Of a stretch of 64,000 nucleotides of DNA, positions 35,265 through 43,488 are shown in pieces. The first letter of the stretch is position 1. Each line of letters opens with the position of its first letter. The notes beneath the pieces are model-generated. The model made no database searches and had not been told where the DNA came from. It saw only the letters and a list, made by a program, of their open reading frames with translations. Both the position numbers and the translations under genes were made by a program. The stretch lies in assembly GCA_016713225.1 (NCBI GenBank), contig JADJPO010000001.1, positions 248,001 through 312,000 of the forward strand, given 5' to 3'. Source of the DNA: Kineosporiaceae bacterium (GTDB taxonomy: Bacteria; Actinomycetota; Actinomycetes; Actinomycetales; Kineosporiaceae).

Positions 35265-35723
35265 GTGGAGATCCTCGTCGACCCGCTGACCGGCCCCGAG
35301 ATCGCGGCGTTCCTGGCCGAGCACACCGCCGAACTGCGTGCGATCACCCCGCCAGAGAGCACCCACACCCTCGACCTGGACGACCTGCGCACCGGCGGCG
35401 CCACCGTCTGGTCGGCGTACGACGAGGGCTGCCTCGTCGGCTGCGGAGCGCTCAAACCGCTCGACGCCCACCACGCCGAGCTCAAGTCGATGCGGACGGC
35501 CCGCAGCCACGCCCGTCGCGGCATCGCCAGCGCCCTGGTGGCCCACATCCTCGACCAGGCTCGCGCGCGAGGGTTCACCCGGGTGAGCCTCGAGACCGGC
35601 TCGGAGGAGTTCTTCGCCCCGGCGCGCGCCCTCTACGCCCGCCACGGCTTCGTCGAGTGCGATCCCTTCGGCCCCTACCGCCCCGACCCCTTGAGCACGT
35701 TCATGACCCGCACCCTCGACTGA
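35265..35723 (+). CDS. GNAT-family N-acetyltransferase
   Basis: 152 residues from GTG 35265. The acetyl-CoA binding loop is ARRGIASALVAHIL with the preceding beta strand ELKSMRTA, and the C-terminal FYARHGF-like segment is ALYARHGFVECDPFG. Substrates of GNAT enzymes cannot be inferred from the fold. The stop is followed by a 22-bp palindrome that separates it from the minus-strand XRE gene. The CotH gene ends 37 bp upstream, so co-transcription with CotH is possible. Confidence 0.88.
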   Translation: MEILVDPLTGPEIAAFLAEHTAELRAITPPESTHTLDLDDLRTGGATVWSAYDEGCLVGCGALKPLDAHHAELKSMRTARSHARRGIASALVAHILDQARARGFTRVSLETGSEEFFAPARALYARHGFVECDPFGPYRPDPLSTFMTRTLD

Positions 35724-35731
35724 CCGCGGAG

Positions 35732-35777
35732 GCTTCGTCGGGTTGACCACCGACATCGGTGGTCAACTCGACGAAGC
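35732..35777. terminator. Strong bidirectional palindrome
   Basis: Arms 35732-35753 and 35756-35777 pair over 22 bp with a single mismatch and a 2-nt loop. It lies between the convergent GNAT and XRE genes. The stem is one of the strongest in the window. Confidence 0.8.
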
Positions 35778-35809
35778 TCATGCGCTCTGTGCGGCACTCC
35801 AGGTGAGAT

Positions 35810-36046
35810 TCACCCGGCGCGACCACTGCCCAACAACGGGAACGGCTCGGTCGAGAACACCACCTCGACGGGCACGTCGAAGAACGCCGCGATCCGCAGC
35901 GCCAGGTGCAGGCTGGGGGAGTACTCGCCCCGTTCCAGGTACCCCACGGTCTGGTAGTGCACCCCCAACGCGGCGGCGAGGTCGCGCCGCGAGACGCCGC
36001 GCTCGGCACGCAACATGGCGATCCGGTTGTGAACCTGTTCGGACAC
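35810..36046 (-). CDS. XRE-family small helix-turn-helix regulator
   Basis: 78 residues from GTG 36046. The lambda-repressor-like HTH is SRRDLAAALGVHYQTVGYLE followed by YSPSLHLALRIAAFFDVP. It is the third gene of the ABC operon and begins 5 bp after the permease stop. Such small Cro-type regulators often control the adjacent exporter in response to its substrate. Its reading frame happens to be continuous with the frame of the frameshifted ATPase 1.2 kb upstream, which is coincidental in this GC-rich sequence. Confidence 0.88.
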   Translation of the reverse strand: MSEQVHNRIAMLRAERGVSRRDLAAALGVHYQTVGYLERGEYSPSLHLALRIAAFFDVPVEVVFSTEPFPLLGSGRAG

Positions 36047-36051
36047 GGCGA

Positions 36052-36909
36052 TCAGTATCCGCGAGACATGATCCGGTCGCGGGCCGCGGCCACCTGCGAG
36101 CCGGACTGTCGCCGGGCCATCCGCCGCAGCGCGCCGGGCGCGAACATCAGCCCGACCAGCGCCCAGGCCCCGAGGATCACCACCATCGGCCAGAGGCGCC
36201 ACGACTGCCCGAGCTCGAGCGCCACCGCCTCGGGTGGCAACAGAGCTGATCGGAGGCCGATCCCGAGCCAGTACGTGGGCAGGCACTGACCGACCCACTG
36301 CAGCCATCCGGGCAGGGCCGACAGCGGGTAGAAGATGCCGGAGATCGCCATGGCGCCGTAGAGGAACAGGCTCGAGATGCCCAGCACCACCGGGCTGCGC
36401 ATCAGCGCCCCCAGCAGGGCGCCGATCGGCAGCGTGGCGAACAGCCCCAGGACGGCGACCCACACGAAACGCAGCCAGCCCCCTGCACTCGTCGGGGTCA
36501 CGCCGTCCACCAACACCGAGGCCGCCACCAGCAGGGCCGCCACCGGGATCAGGGACGTGCCGGTGAAGATCAGGACGTTGGCCATCAGGTGAGCCTGCAT
36601 GCCGTGTGGAATCGCCTTGGCACGCAACAGGGTTCCGTCGTCGCGCTCGGTCATCAACTGGCCGGCGACCCCCATCACGCCGCTGCTGATCAGGTTCATG
36701 GCGAGCAGTCCGGGGATGCCGAGTTGCGCCAGGCTGACCTGGCTGCCCATCACCTCCTGGTCGCGCAGGAAGAACAGCACGATCAAGCCGATCGCCGGGA
36801 ACATCACCCAGCCCAGCGCCGTCCACGAGGTGAGCTGAACCCTCAGCTCGATGCGGGCCTGGCGCAGCGCGCTGCGTGCGATCGACGTGGTGAGGCCGTT
36901 GCTGCTCAT
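36052..36909 (-). CDS. ABC-2 type transporter permease
   Basis: 285 residues with six hydrophobic segments: LGWVMFPAIGLIVLFFL, GIPGLLAMNLISSGVMG, a pair around 115-170, ISSLFLYGAMAISGIFYPL, and WLWPMVVILGAWALVGLMF. MTERDDGTLLRAKAIP is the coupling-helix segment of ABC-2 exporters. Its ATG overlaps the ATPase TGA by 4 bp, showing a coupled pair. It belongs to the ATPase-permease-XRE operon. Confidence 0.9.
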   Translation of the reverse strand: MSSNGLTTSIARSALRQARIELRVQLTSWTALGWVMFPAIGLIVLFFLRDQEVMGSQVSLAQLGIPGLLAMNLISSGVMGVAGQLMTERDDGTLLRAKAIPHGMQAHLMANVLIFTGTSLIPVAALLVAASVLVDGVTPTSAGGWLRFVWVAVLGLFATLPIGALLGALMRSPVVLGISSLFLYGAMAISGIFYPLSALPGWLQWVGQCLPTYWLGIGLRSALLPPEAVALELGQSWRLWPMVVILGAWALVGLMFAPGALRRMARRQSGSQVAAARDRIMSRGY

Positions 36910-37861
36910 CGAACCTCCCCGGACACGGTGGCGCTGGAGACGAAATCGCGGACGGCGGCGTCGGGGTCGTCGTCCGGGGTGGCTGCCTCGAGCCGCTGGA
37001 CCAGCGCCAGGTAGGCATCCTCGAGACTGGCGCGACGTACCTCGAGATCGGTGATCGGCCCGCCGGGGCGTTCAGCACCTCGCGCAGGTAGTCGGCGGGG
37101 GTCTCGGTGGCGTGCACGTGGGTGGCGCCGTCGCGCGCCCAGCGCACCTCGGTGGTGGCGCCGACCTGGCGACGCAGGGCATCGGGCGAGGCGTCGGCGA
37201 TGATGCGCCCGCCGGCGAGCACCAGGATGCGGTCGGCCAGGCGTTCGGCCTCGTCGAGGTCGTGCGTGGTGAACAGGATCGTGACCTCGGCATCGGCCAG
37301 ACTGCGGATCAGATCGTGGAAATCGCGGCGGGCCTGCGGGTCGAAGCCCGCCGTCGGTTCGTCGAGGAACAACAGCTCGGGTCGCCCCACGAGCCCGACC
37401 GCGACATCCAGCCGGCGTCGCTCGCCGCCGGACAGGCCCATGATCTGGCGATCCGCCTTGTCCGACAGACCGACCCGGGCGAGCAACTCGTCGGTGTCCC
37501 ACGGCCGGGGGCGCTGCGGCGTCGCGAACGGGCGATAGAACTCGCCGAGATGGGCGAGCAGTTCACGCACCCGCCACCGGGCGTGGTCGCGCCAGGACTG
37601 CAACACCACCCCCACGCGGGCCCGCCAGGCCTCGTCCGCGGTCAGCGGCTCGACGCCGAGTACCCGCACCGACCCCGAGGACGGCGCGCGGAAGCCCTCG
37701 AGGATCTCGATGGTGGTCGTCTTCCCGGCGCCGTTCGGCCCGAGCAGAACGACCACTTCACCCGCGCTCAGGTGCAGCTCGACGCCACGCAGCACGGAGG
37801 TGGAGCCGTAGGACATGTGCAGACCGGTCACGTCGATGACCGACTCGAATGTCGTGGTCAT
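36906..37861 (-). pseudogene. ABC transporter ATPase, frameshifted in its C-terminal part
   Basis: The nucleotide-binding domain is intact: Walker A GPNGAGKTT, signature LSGGERRRLDVA, Walker B LFLDEPTAGFDP, and switch histidine TTHDLDEAE. Around 37062-37072 (a CCCGGCGGG-like run on the minus strand) the frame must shift so that the C-terminal ITDLEVRRASLEDAYLAL can follow. The span is 956 nt, one base short of a whole number of codons, so a single base seems missing. Either a real frameshift mutation or a sequencing error in a GC homopolymer run. The stop overlaps the permease ATG. Confidence 0.8.
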
Positions 37862-37868
37862 GATCCTG

Positions 37869-37897
37869 AGTGTATTGAACCTGCTACATATCGCCAG
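37869..37897 (-). promoter_or_regulatory. Possible leaderless promoter of the ABC operon
   Basis: On the minus strand TACACT (37869-37874) matches a -10 box; its end is 7 nt from the ATG at 37861, so the transcript would start at or next to the start codon. A weak CTGGCG lies 17 nt upstream as a -35. Leaderless mRNAs are common in actinobacteria. Confidence 0.45.
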
Positions 37898-37966
37898 ATC
37901 AGTGCGGCAGTCTGTCGACGCAAGGCCGTTGCGGGCTGCCCGGCCGACCCCGCCGGCCGAGCCAGG

Positions 37967-38338
37967 TCAGGCGAGATGGACCAGCTCGAGCCGGACGGTC
38001 ACCCGGTCACCGGCGGTCAGGTGTTCGGCCGTCCGAACCGACTTCTTCACCGGCAGGATGTACGCCTCCTGCTCGGTGGAAGGGAACACCGAGGTCTCGA
38101 ACTGCGTCGACCCGATGCGTGCGCGCACCTTGACCGAGCCGAACCCGGCCCGTCGTCCCGCTGTCAGGTCGGCGATCTCGTCACTGATGCCCTCGGGCAC
38201 CGTCACGAAGTGCCATGAACCGCCGCCACCCCCGCCGGACCAGAGCCACAGCGTGGTCGCGAACTCGAAGTCGGCGGCCTCGGCAGCAGGGTCGGCCGAT
38301 CGTGCGGAAGGTCGGTCGGGTGGGGGTCGTCGAACCAT
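37967..38338 (-). CDS. DUF1905-domain protein
   Basis: 123 residues. The core from about 25 to 123 is the DUF1905 beta-barrel: FEFATTLWLWSGG, SWHFVTVPEGISDEIADLT, RAGFGSVKVRARIG, and YILPVKKSVRTAEHLTAGD. The first 25 residues are basic and Pro-rich and may be dispensable. Function of this small cytoplasmic domain is unknown; it often occurs fused or next to YdeI-like proteins. The gene is divergent from the ArfB gene. Confidence 0.87.
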   Translation of the reverse strand: MVRRPPPDRPSARSADPAAEAADFEFATTLWLWSGGGGGGSWHFVTVPEGISDEIADLTAGRRAGFGSVKVRARIGSTQFETSVFPSTEQEAYILPVKKSVRTAEHLTAGDRVTVRLELVHLA

Positions 38339-38409
38339 GCGGGCAGCGTAGGTGGGGGCGGTGACAATTCACCGTGTGATCGGGTGCGATCGCCTGCCAC
38401 GCTGAGGGC

Positions 38410-38835
38410 ATGGAGCCCGACCTGCCGGTCACCGCTGCGCTCGCCATCCCCGCGGCCGAGCTGAGTTGGCGGTTCTCGCGGTCGAGTGGACCGGGCGGTC
38501 AGGGGGTGAACACCACCGACTCCCGGGTCGAGCTGATCTGGGACGTCGAAGGCTCCCCGATCCTGACCGACGACCAGCGAGAACGCCTGCTGGACCGGCT
38601 CGCCGGCCGCCTCGTCGCCGGCACCCTTGTCGTGGTGGCCTCGGAGTACCGCTCGCAGCGCCGCAATCGCGGCACTGCCCGGGACCGGCTCGCGGCGCTG
38701 GTGCGCCAGGCCCTCGCGCCGCCGCCGCCCCGGCGTCGTCCCACCCGACCGAGTGCCGGTGCCCGACGCCGCCGGATCGAGGCCAAGAAGCGCCGTTCCG
38801 AGACCAAGCGCCTACGCCGTCCCGGCGACCTCTAG
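38410..38835 (+). CDS. arfB: Alternative ribosome-rescue peptidyl-tRNA hydrolase (ArfB/YaeJ type)
   Basis: 141 residues. The GGQ catalytic loop is SRSSGPGGQGVNTTDSRVEL. The C-terminal 45 residues are very basic (RRRIEAKKRRSETKRLRR), matching the tail of ArfB that enters the empty mRNA channel of stalled ribosomes. It releases peptides from ribosomes lacking a stop codon. The alternative, a release-factor-like protein without rescue function, is less likely given the tail. A 26-bp palindrome follows the stop. Confidence 0.92.
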   Translation: MEPDLPVTAALAIPAAELSWRFSRSSGPGGQGVNTTDSRVELIWDVEGSPILTDDQRERLLDRLAGRLVAGTLVVVASEYRSQRRNRGTARDRLAALVRQALAPPPPRRRPTRPSAGARRRRIEAKKRRSETKRLRRPGDL

Positions 38836-38836
38836 A

Positions 38837-38893
38837 CCCCGGTGATCATGCAATCCGTGCACGTTTTGTGCACGGATTGCATGATCACCGGGG
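38837..38893. terminator. Dispersed 47-bp palindrome, copy 1, as bidirectional terminator
   Basis: Perfect 26-bp arms 38837-38862 and 38868-38893 flank the loop GTTTT. The inner 47 bp (38842-38888), beginning GTGATCATGCAATCCGTGC, recur as the exact reverse complement at 51551-51597. It lies between convergent genes. Confidence 0.85.
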
Positions 38894-38925
38894 TGTGGAT
38901 CATCGGGAGTTGGGGAGCACCGCGG

Positions 38926-39402
38926 TCAGAGCTGGCGCGGCACGGCCCCGGTGAGCCGACAGACGCCGCGCATGAACCGGTGCCCGCGGTCGGCACCCGC
39001 GCCGAACATGAGCGGGCAGCCGCCCGGGATGAGCCGGACGCCGAGCTGGGCGGCGACGTCCACGGCGTCCTGGCTGAAGCTCCCGCCGCCGAACGACCGG
39101 TGCATCCAGACCTTGGTGATGCCGAGCTCGGCGCATTCCCGCACGGTGGCAGCGGCGTGCTCGGGTCGGGTGGCGATCACCACCGCGTCCACGCCCCCGG
39201 GGATCGCCGTGACGGTGGGGTAGCAGCGCACCCCCTCGACCTCGGTCGCCGCGGGGTTGACCGGGATCACCTCGAAGCCTCGGCTCCGCAACCCGGTCAG
39301 GACGGCGTTGCCACCGTGTGATCCGGCCTGCCGCGAGACCCCGGTGACAGCGATACGTCGTGCAGTGAGGAATTCCGCGGCGGCCTCGGTGATGCTGACC
39401 AT
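38926..39402 (-). CDS. CoA-binding-domain protein
   Basis: 158 residues. Rossmann-like CoA-binding fold of the YccU group: ARRIAVTGVSRQAGSHGGNA, GFEVIPVNPAATEVEGVRCY, and VDAVVIATRPEHAAATVREC. ATG 39402 is preceded by GGAGGG at a good distance. Such stand-alone domains are found with succinyl-CoA synthetase-like proteins but also alone; the bound nucleotide and role are unknown. It is convergent with arfB and divergent from the next hypothetical gene. Confidence 0.88.
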   Translation of the reverse strand: MVSITEAAAEFLTARRIAVTGVSRQAGSHGGNAVLTGLRSRGFEVIPVNPAATEVEGVRCYPTVTAIPGGVDAVVIATRPEHAAATVRECAELGITKVWMHRSFGGGSFSQDAVDVAAQLGVRLIPGGCPLMFGAGADRGHRFMRGVCRLTGAVPRQL

Positions 39403-39635
39403 GACAAACCCTCCGTGATGGCCGAACCTCCAGCCTTCGCCCTGCGCCGGGTACCGGCCCGGGTCGAACGTCACCGTTGAACCCGCCGACTTGATCTGCC
39501 GATCGGGTGAAGCTGGCCGCCCGCACCTGTCAGGTACTGCAAACCCTGTGGTCGCTGCCGACAGGGGCGGGCGTCGGTTCCCGTCAGCGTCGACGTCATC
39601 GACACCCTGATCACGTCCCTGCCTGGGGGTTCAGC

Positions 39636-40037
39636 ATGCCGGTTTCCGCGCTCGCGCAGTCCACTCGCACCGTCGCCATGACGCAGGTCTCGGAGGTGAA
39701 CGAGCGGCTCGCCGCCTGGGACGAGAACACCCAGGGATGCCTGCTCATCACCGCCGAGCTGCTGGGGCTGACCGGGCTGGCGATCCACTCACACGTCCTG
39801 GACCACGCTGCCCTGAAGTTCCTGGGCAAGGACCGTCGTCGCGACCAGACCAAGGAACTGCCCGGCAGCGCGCGTCTGCGGGAGGTGATGGCCACCGGCG
39901 ATCCCAGCTTCCCGCACCTGTACGCCCTGTTCGGCGAACCGATCGGACGGCGCCGCCTGCCGGCGCGGGTGCGGCCGGACCACATGCTGATCATCAGTTC
40001 CACGCTGCAACTGCACGGTCACCATTGGGGCCATTGA
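39636..40037 (+). CDS. Hypothetical protein
   Basis: 133 residues from ATG 39636, preceded by TGGGGGT. It has a helical N-terminal half (VSEVNERLAAWDENTQGCLL, LGLTGLAIHSHVLDHAALKF) and a basic second half (KDRRRDQTKELPGSAR, RVRPDHMLIISS) ending with a His-rich tail (LHGHHWGH). No domain is recognised, and no signal or transmembrane segment. The next gene begins 22 bp downstream, so an operon with the GNAT gene is likely. Confidence 0.7.
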   Translation: MPVSALAQSTRTVAMTQVSEVNERLAAWDENTQGCLLITAELLGLTGLAIHSHVLDHAALKFLGKDRRRDQTKELPGSARLREVMATGDPSFPHLYALFGEPIGRRRLPARVRPDHMLIISSTLQLHGHHWGH

Positions 40038-40059
40038 GCCCCGAGGGCATCATGGCGGG

Positions 40060-40650
40060 GTGAAGGACACCCCGCCGCGCCGTGACCCCTTGACCGAGGT
40101 CGACTGGCCGATCGCCACGGATCGCCTGACCCTTCGTCGAGCAACGCCGGACGACGCGCGCACCACCTGGCCGATCCGCAGCCTGCCTGCGGTCTACGAG
40201 TGGATCACGACGGCGCCGGAGACCTTCGAGCAGTACACCGAGTACTTCTGCGCGCCGGATCGGCTCGCCATGACCTTGATCATCGAGCGATCGGGACAGG
40301 TGATCGGCGACCTCATGCTCAGGGTCGACGACGCCTGGTCGCAGCGAGAAGCTCGTCCCGCCGCGCGCGGCGTCCAGGCCGAACTGGGCTGGGTGCTGCA
40401 CCCGGATCATCGCGGCCAGGGGTATGCCACCGAGGCGGTGCGGGCCGCGGTCGAGGTGTGCTTCGGACCGCTCGGGCTGCGACGCGTGGTGGCCGGCTGC
40501 TTCGCGGACAACACCGCTTCGTGGCAGTTGATGGAGCGGATCGGCCTGCGGCGCGAGTCCCACGCCATCCGGGACGGGCTGCACCGTTCCGGTCGCTGGC
40601 TCGACGGCTTGACCTATGCCCTGCTGCGCGAGGAATGGCTCGACCGCTGA
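40060..40650 (+). CDS. GNAT-family acetyltransferase (RimJ/RimL-like)
   Basis: 196 residues from GTG 40060. The fold shows TDRLTLRRATPDDARTTW at the N-terminus, GWVLHPDHRGQGYATEAVRA as the acetyl-CoA loop, and NTASWQLMERIGLRRES as the final RimJ/RimL-type motif. Targets include ribosomal protein N-termini or small amines, not resolvable here. It is downstream of a hypothetical gene at 22 bp. The stop leads into the convergent ppk2-like gene at 40678. Confidence 0.9.
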   Translation: MKDTPPRRDPLTEVDWPIATDRLTLRRATPDDARTTWPIRSLPAVYEWITTAPETFEQYTEYFCAPDRLAMTLIIERSGQVIGDLMLRVDDAWSQREARPAARGVQAELGWVLHPDHRGQGYATEAVRAAVEVCFGPLGLRRVVAGCFADNTASWQLMERIGLRRESHAIRDGLHRSGRWLDGLTYALLREEWLDR

Positions 40651-40677
40651 GCCATCCCCCGCGCCGTGTGGCCGGAC

Positions 40678-41745
40678 TCAGACGGTGGGCAGCTTGGGCA
40701 GCAGGTGCCCCGGGTGCTCGCCGTCCTCGAAGATCTGGGACGCCGCGCCGACGATGTTCGGGTCCGGGGCACCGACCAGCTTGTGATCCTTGCTGGGGTA
40801 GTCGAAGTGCGACAGCACGACCCGCATCGCCTCGAGCCGAGCGCGCTTCTTGTCGTTCGACTTGATCACGGTCCAAGGGGCCACGGGCGTGTCGGTGTAG
40901 AAGAACATCGCCTCCTTGGCCTCGGTGTAGGCGCCCCACTTGTCGAGGCTGGCCAGGTCGGTGGGCGAGAGCTTCCACTGCTTGACCGGGTCGACCCGGC
41001 GCGAGGCGAACCGCGCGGCCTGCTCCTCCTGACCCACCGAGAACCAGAGCTTGAACAGGTTGACGCCGGAGTTCACCAGCATCCGCTCGAAGTCCGGGCA
41101 CTCGCGCATGAACTCGAGATACTGGATGGGCGTGCAGAAGCCCATCACGCGCTCGACGCCGGCCCGGTTGTACCAGGACCGGTCGAACATGCAGATCTCG
41201 CCGGCGGTCGGCAGGTGGGCGACGTAGCGCTGGAAGTACCACTGGCCGCGTTCGACCTCGGTCGGGACGCTCAGGGCGACAACCCGGGCACCCCGCGGGT
41301 TCATGTGCTCGGTGAATCGCTTGATCGAGCCACCCTTGCCGGCAGCGTCGCGGCCCTCGAACAGGATCACGATCTTCTGCCCGGTGTCCTTGACCCAGGC
41401 CTGGAGCTTCAGCAGCTCGATCTGCAGGGCGTACTTGGTGGTCTCGTACTCCTCGCGATTGATCTTCTTGGGGTACGGGTACCCGATCTTCCACGCCGGT
41501 GCCTTCTTGGCGTCCTTGTTGTCCAGTTCGGGGTCCTCGTCGGGCTCGAGCTGGTGGCGCAGTCGCTCGATCTCCTGAGCGGCGGCGGTGAGCGCGCCGT
41601 TCGAGGACGGTGTGACGTCCGGCCCGGCGGCGAGATCGGTGGGTGCGGGGGCGGTCGCCTCGGTCGGCGACGCGGCGTCCGGGGACGGCGTGGCCTCGAC
41701 GGGGGCGGGCGGGGAGGCCTTCGTGGCCGGGCGGCGGGCAGTCAT
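40678..41745 (-). CDS. Polyphosphate kinase 2-family protein
   Basis: 355 residues from the MTARRPATK start (41745). Residues about 1-85 form an Ala/Pro/Thr-rich leader. The PPK2 core then shows KIVILFEGRDAAGKGGSIKR (Walker A), EICMFDRSWYNRAGVE (Walker B-like) and a lid segment (GQEEQAARFASRR). PPK2 proteins use polyphosphate to phosphorylate nucleoside mono- or diphosphates. Class I versus III cannot be set safely. It is monocistronic and convergent with the GNAT gene. Confidence 0.93.
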   Translation of the reverse strand: MTARRPATKASPPAPVEATPSPDAASPTEATAPAPTDLAAGPDVTPSSNGALTAAAQEIERLRHQLEPDEDPELDNKDAKKAPAWKIGYPYPKKINREEYETTKYALQIELLKLQAWVKDTGQKIVILFEGRDAAGKGGSIKRFTEHMNPRGARVVALSVPTEVERGQWYFQRYVAHLPTAGEICMFDRSWYNRAGVERVMGFCTPIQYLEFMRECPDFERMLVNSGVNLFKLWFSVGQEEQAARFASRRVDPVKQWKLSPTDLASLDKWGAYTEAKEAMFFYTDTPVAPWTVIKSNDKKRARLEAMRVVLSHFDYPSKDHKLVGAPDPNIVGAASQIFEDGEHPGHLLPKLPTV

Positions 41746-42014
41746 GCCCGCCAGGGTAAGAGCCGACTTTTCGGTCACACGGGACCCTGGTCCATTGACG
41801 TGATCCCGCTGAGTATCGACCGAACGGAGTACCCGTCCATGGGCCGTTCAGCGCTTGCTGCGGGGATCGAGTCTGCGGATCAGCACGTAGCCGACGGTGA
41901 CGCCGTTGAACGCGGCCGGTGCCGGACCGGCCACCACCCGCACCGTCACCACGTCACCCTGACGTGCCGGGCACCCGCCGGGCCACCGGCGATCCGAAAC
42001 GGCATGATGGCCCG

Positions 42015-42830
42015 ATGTCCACCATCGTCTTCGTTCACGCCCACCCGGACGACGAGGCCAGCCTGACCAGTGGGTCGATGGCTCGTGCGGCCGACGAGGG
42101 CCATCGGGTCGTGGTCGTGTTCGCCACCAACGGCGATCACGGCGAGGCGCCGACCGATCTGGCGGACGGCGAGAGCGTGGCTCAGCGGCGCCGCCTCGAG
42201 GCCCAGGCGTCGGCCGACGCCATCGGGCTGGCTCGGGTTGCCTGGCTCGACTACTCCGACTCGGGTATGACCGGGTGGGAGCAGAACCACGACCCCGAGG
42301 CGTTGCACAACGCCGACGTGGACGAGGCTGCCGGCCGCATCGTCGCGGTGCTCGACGAGGAGGACGCCGACATCCTGATCGGCTACGACTGGCACGGCGG
42401 CTACGGGCACCCCGATCACATTGCGGTGCACCGGATCACGCGACGTGCGGTGGAGCTGGCCAAGCGGCGTCCGCGGCTGCTCGAGGCAACCATGAACCGG
42501 GACGCCATGCGGGCGGTGTTCCGGGCCGCGGCGGCAAGCGGCATGGACACCGGCGACTGGGACCCGGATGCGCCGGCCGACGACGGCAATCCGATCGGCA
42601 CCCCCGAGGCGGAGCTGCACTGGAAGGTCGACGTCGCGGCCTACCTCGACCGCAAGCGTGCCTCGCTCACCGCCCACGCCAGTCAGACCACGGACGTCGG
42701 CATGATGCTCGCGATCCCGCCGGAGCCGTTCGCGATGATGTTCGGCACCGAGTACTTCATCGAGCCGGGGCGCATCGTCGGGATGCGCTCCGGCTGGATC
42801 CTCGACGAGGACCGGCTCGATCGGGACTGA
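42015..42830 (+). CDS. PIG-L (LmbE) family deacetylase
   Basis: 271 residues from ATG 42015. Zinc motifs HAHPDDEASL and GHPDHIAVH are intact. In actinobacteria this family includes MshB and Mca, the deacetylase and amidase of mycothiol metabolism; overall length and motif spacing fit that branch, but assignment to either is not safe. Substrates carry GlcNAc or an N-acyl group. Its start is 269 bp from the ppk2-like start with no other clear gene between; it converges on the FMN reductase gene. Confidence 0.88.
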   Translation: MSTIVFVHAHPDDEASLTSGSMARAADEGHRVVVVFATNGDHGEAPTDLADGESVAQRRRLEAQASADAIGLARVAWLDYSDSGMTGWEQNHDPEALHNADVDEAAGRIVAVLDEEDADILIGYDWHGGYGHPDHIAVHRITRRAVELAKRRPRLLEATMNRDAMRAVFRAAAASGMDTGDWDPDAPADDGNPIGTPEAELHWKVDVAAYLDRKRASLTAHASQTTDVGMMLAIPPEPFAMMFGTEYFIEPGRIVGMRSGWILDEDRLDRD

Positions 42831-42856
42831 GTCGATCGAGCCGTTTCCGGCGGGAG

Positions 42857-43399
42857 TCAGGCGACGAGGGCGTCGGCCTCGACGAGGTCGGCCAGCAGCG
42901 CTGTGACGGCCGCGCGGGTGGTGTCGTCCACGATGGTGTCGCCGTCCAGGCCCTCGTGGGCGGTGGCCAGGCCGACGGTCTCGGCCAGCACCACGGCCCC
43001 GGCGACCGTGAGCGAGCGTGCGGTCATCTCGCGCGCCCAGACGGCACCACGGGGCGCCATCGTCGCGGCCAGGACGGCGGTGCGCTTGCCGGCGATCGCG
43101 GGCTCGCCGCGGGGACGGGAGACCCAGTCGATGGCGTCCTTGATCAGTCCGGACGGCGCGCCGTTGTACTCGGGCGTCACCACCAGCAGGGCATCGGCCG
43201 CCAGCACGGCCTCACGCAGCTCGGCGACCACGGCAGGCGCCGGGTGGACGTCCAGCGTCTGGTCGTAGCGCGGAAGCTCGGGCAGCCGGTCGAAGAACCG
43301 TGCCTCGACACCCGGCGGCAGCTCGGCGGCGGCGGCGCGGGCGAAGCGACGGTTGAGCGAGTCGGGGCGCAGGCTGCCGACCAGGACGAGCACGTTCAC
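42857..43399 (-). CDS. NADPH-dependent FMN reductase-family flavoprotein
   Basis: 180 residues from GTG 43399, preceded by GGAGGACCC. Flavodoxin-like fold: LVLVGSLRPDSLNRRF binds the flavin phosphate and LLVVTPEYNGAPSGLIKDAI is the family signature. These enzymes reduce FMN or quinones and azo dyes. It is convergent with the PIG-L gene. A TTGA-N4-TCAA dyad (43420-43431) and TCAATTGA (43428-43435) lie upstream and may bind a MarR- or HxlR-type regulator. Confidence 0.9.
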   Translation of the reverse strand: MNVLVLVGSLRPDSLNRRFARAAAAELPPGVEARFFDRLPELPRYDQTLDVHPAPAVVAELREAVLAADALLVVTPEYNGAPSGLIKDAIDWVSRPRGEPAIAGKRTAVLAATMAPRGAVWAREMTARSLTVAGAVVLAETVGLATAHEGLDGDTIVDDTTRAAVTALLADLVEADALVA

Positions 43400-43415
43400 G
43401 GGTCCTCCGGATGGG

Positions 43416-43444
43416 ATAGTTGAAGGCTCAATTGATCCCCTCAA
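43416..43444 (-). promoter_or_regulatory. Promoter with dyad of the FMN reductase gene
   Basis: Minus-strand TTGAGG (43439-43444) and AACTAT (43416-43421) are separated by 17 nt. A TTGA-N4-TCAA dyad (43420-43431) and TCAATTGA (43428-43435) overlap them. The operator is inferred from symmetry and position only. Confidence 0.45.
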
Positions 43445-43488
43445 CCCCGGACCGGGGTGATCTGTTCCGTACGGCGGGGTGCGCTGGC

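Noticed and set aside
35810..37861. A 683-codon continuous frame that joins the ABC ATPase N-terminus to the XRE gene
   Set aside because: It reads through the permease region out of frame and joins two genuine ends only because the ATPase is frameshifted and the intervening frame lacks stops. Permease and XRE have their own supported starts.
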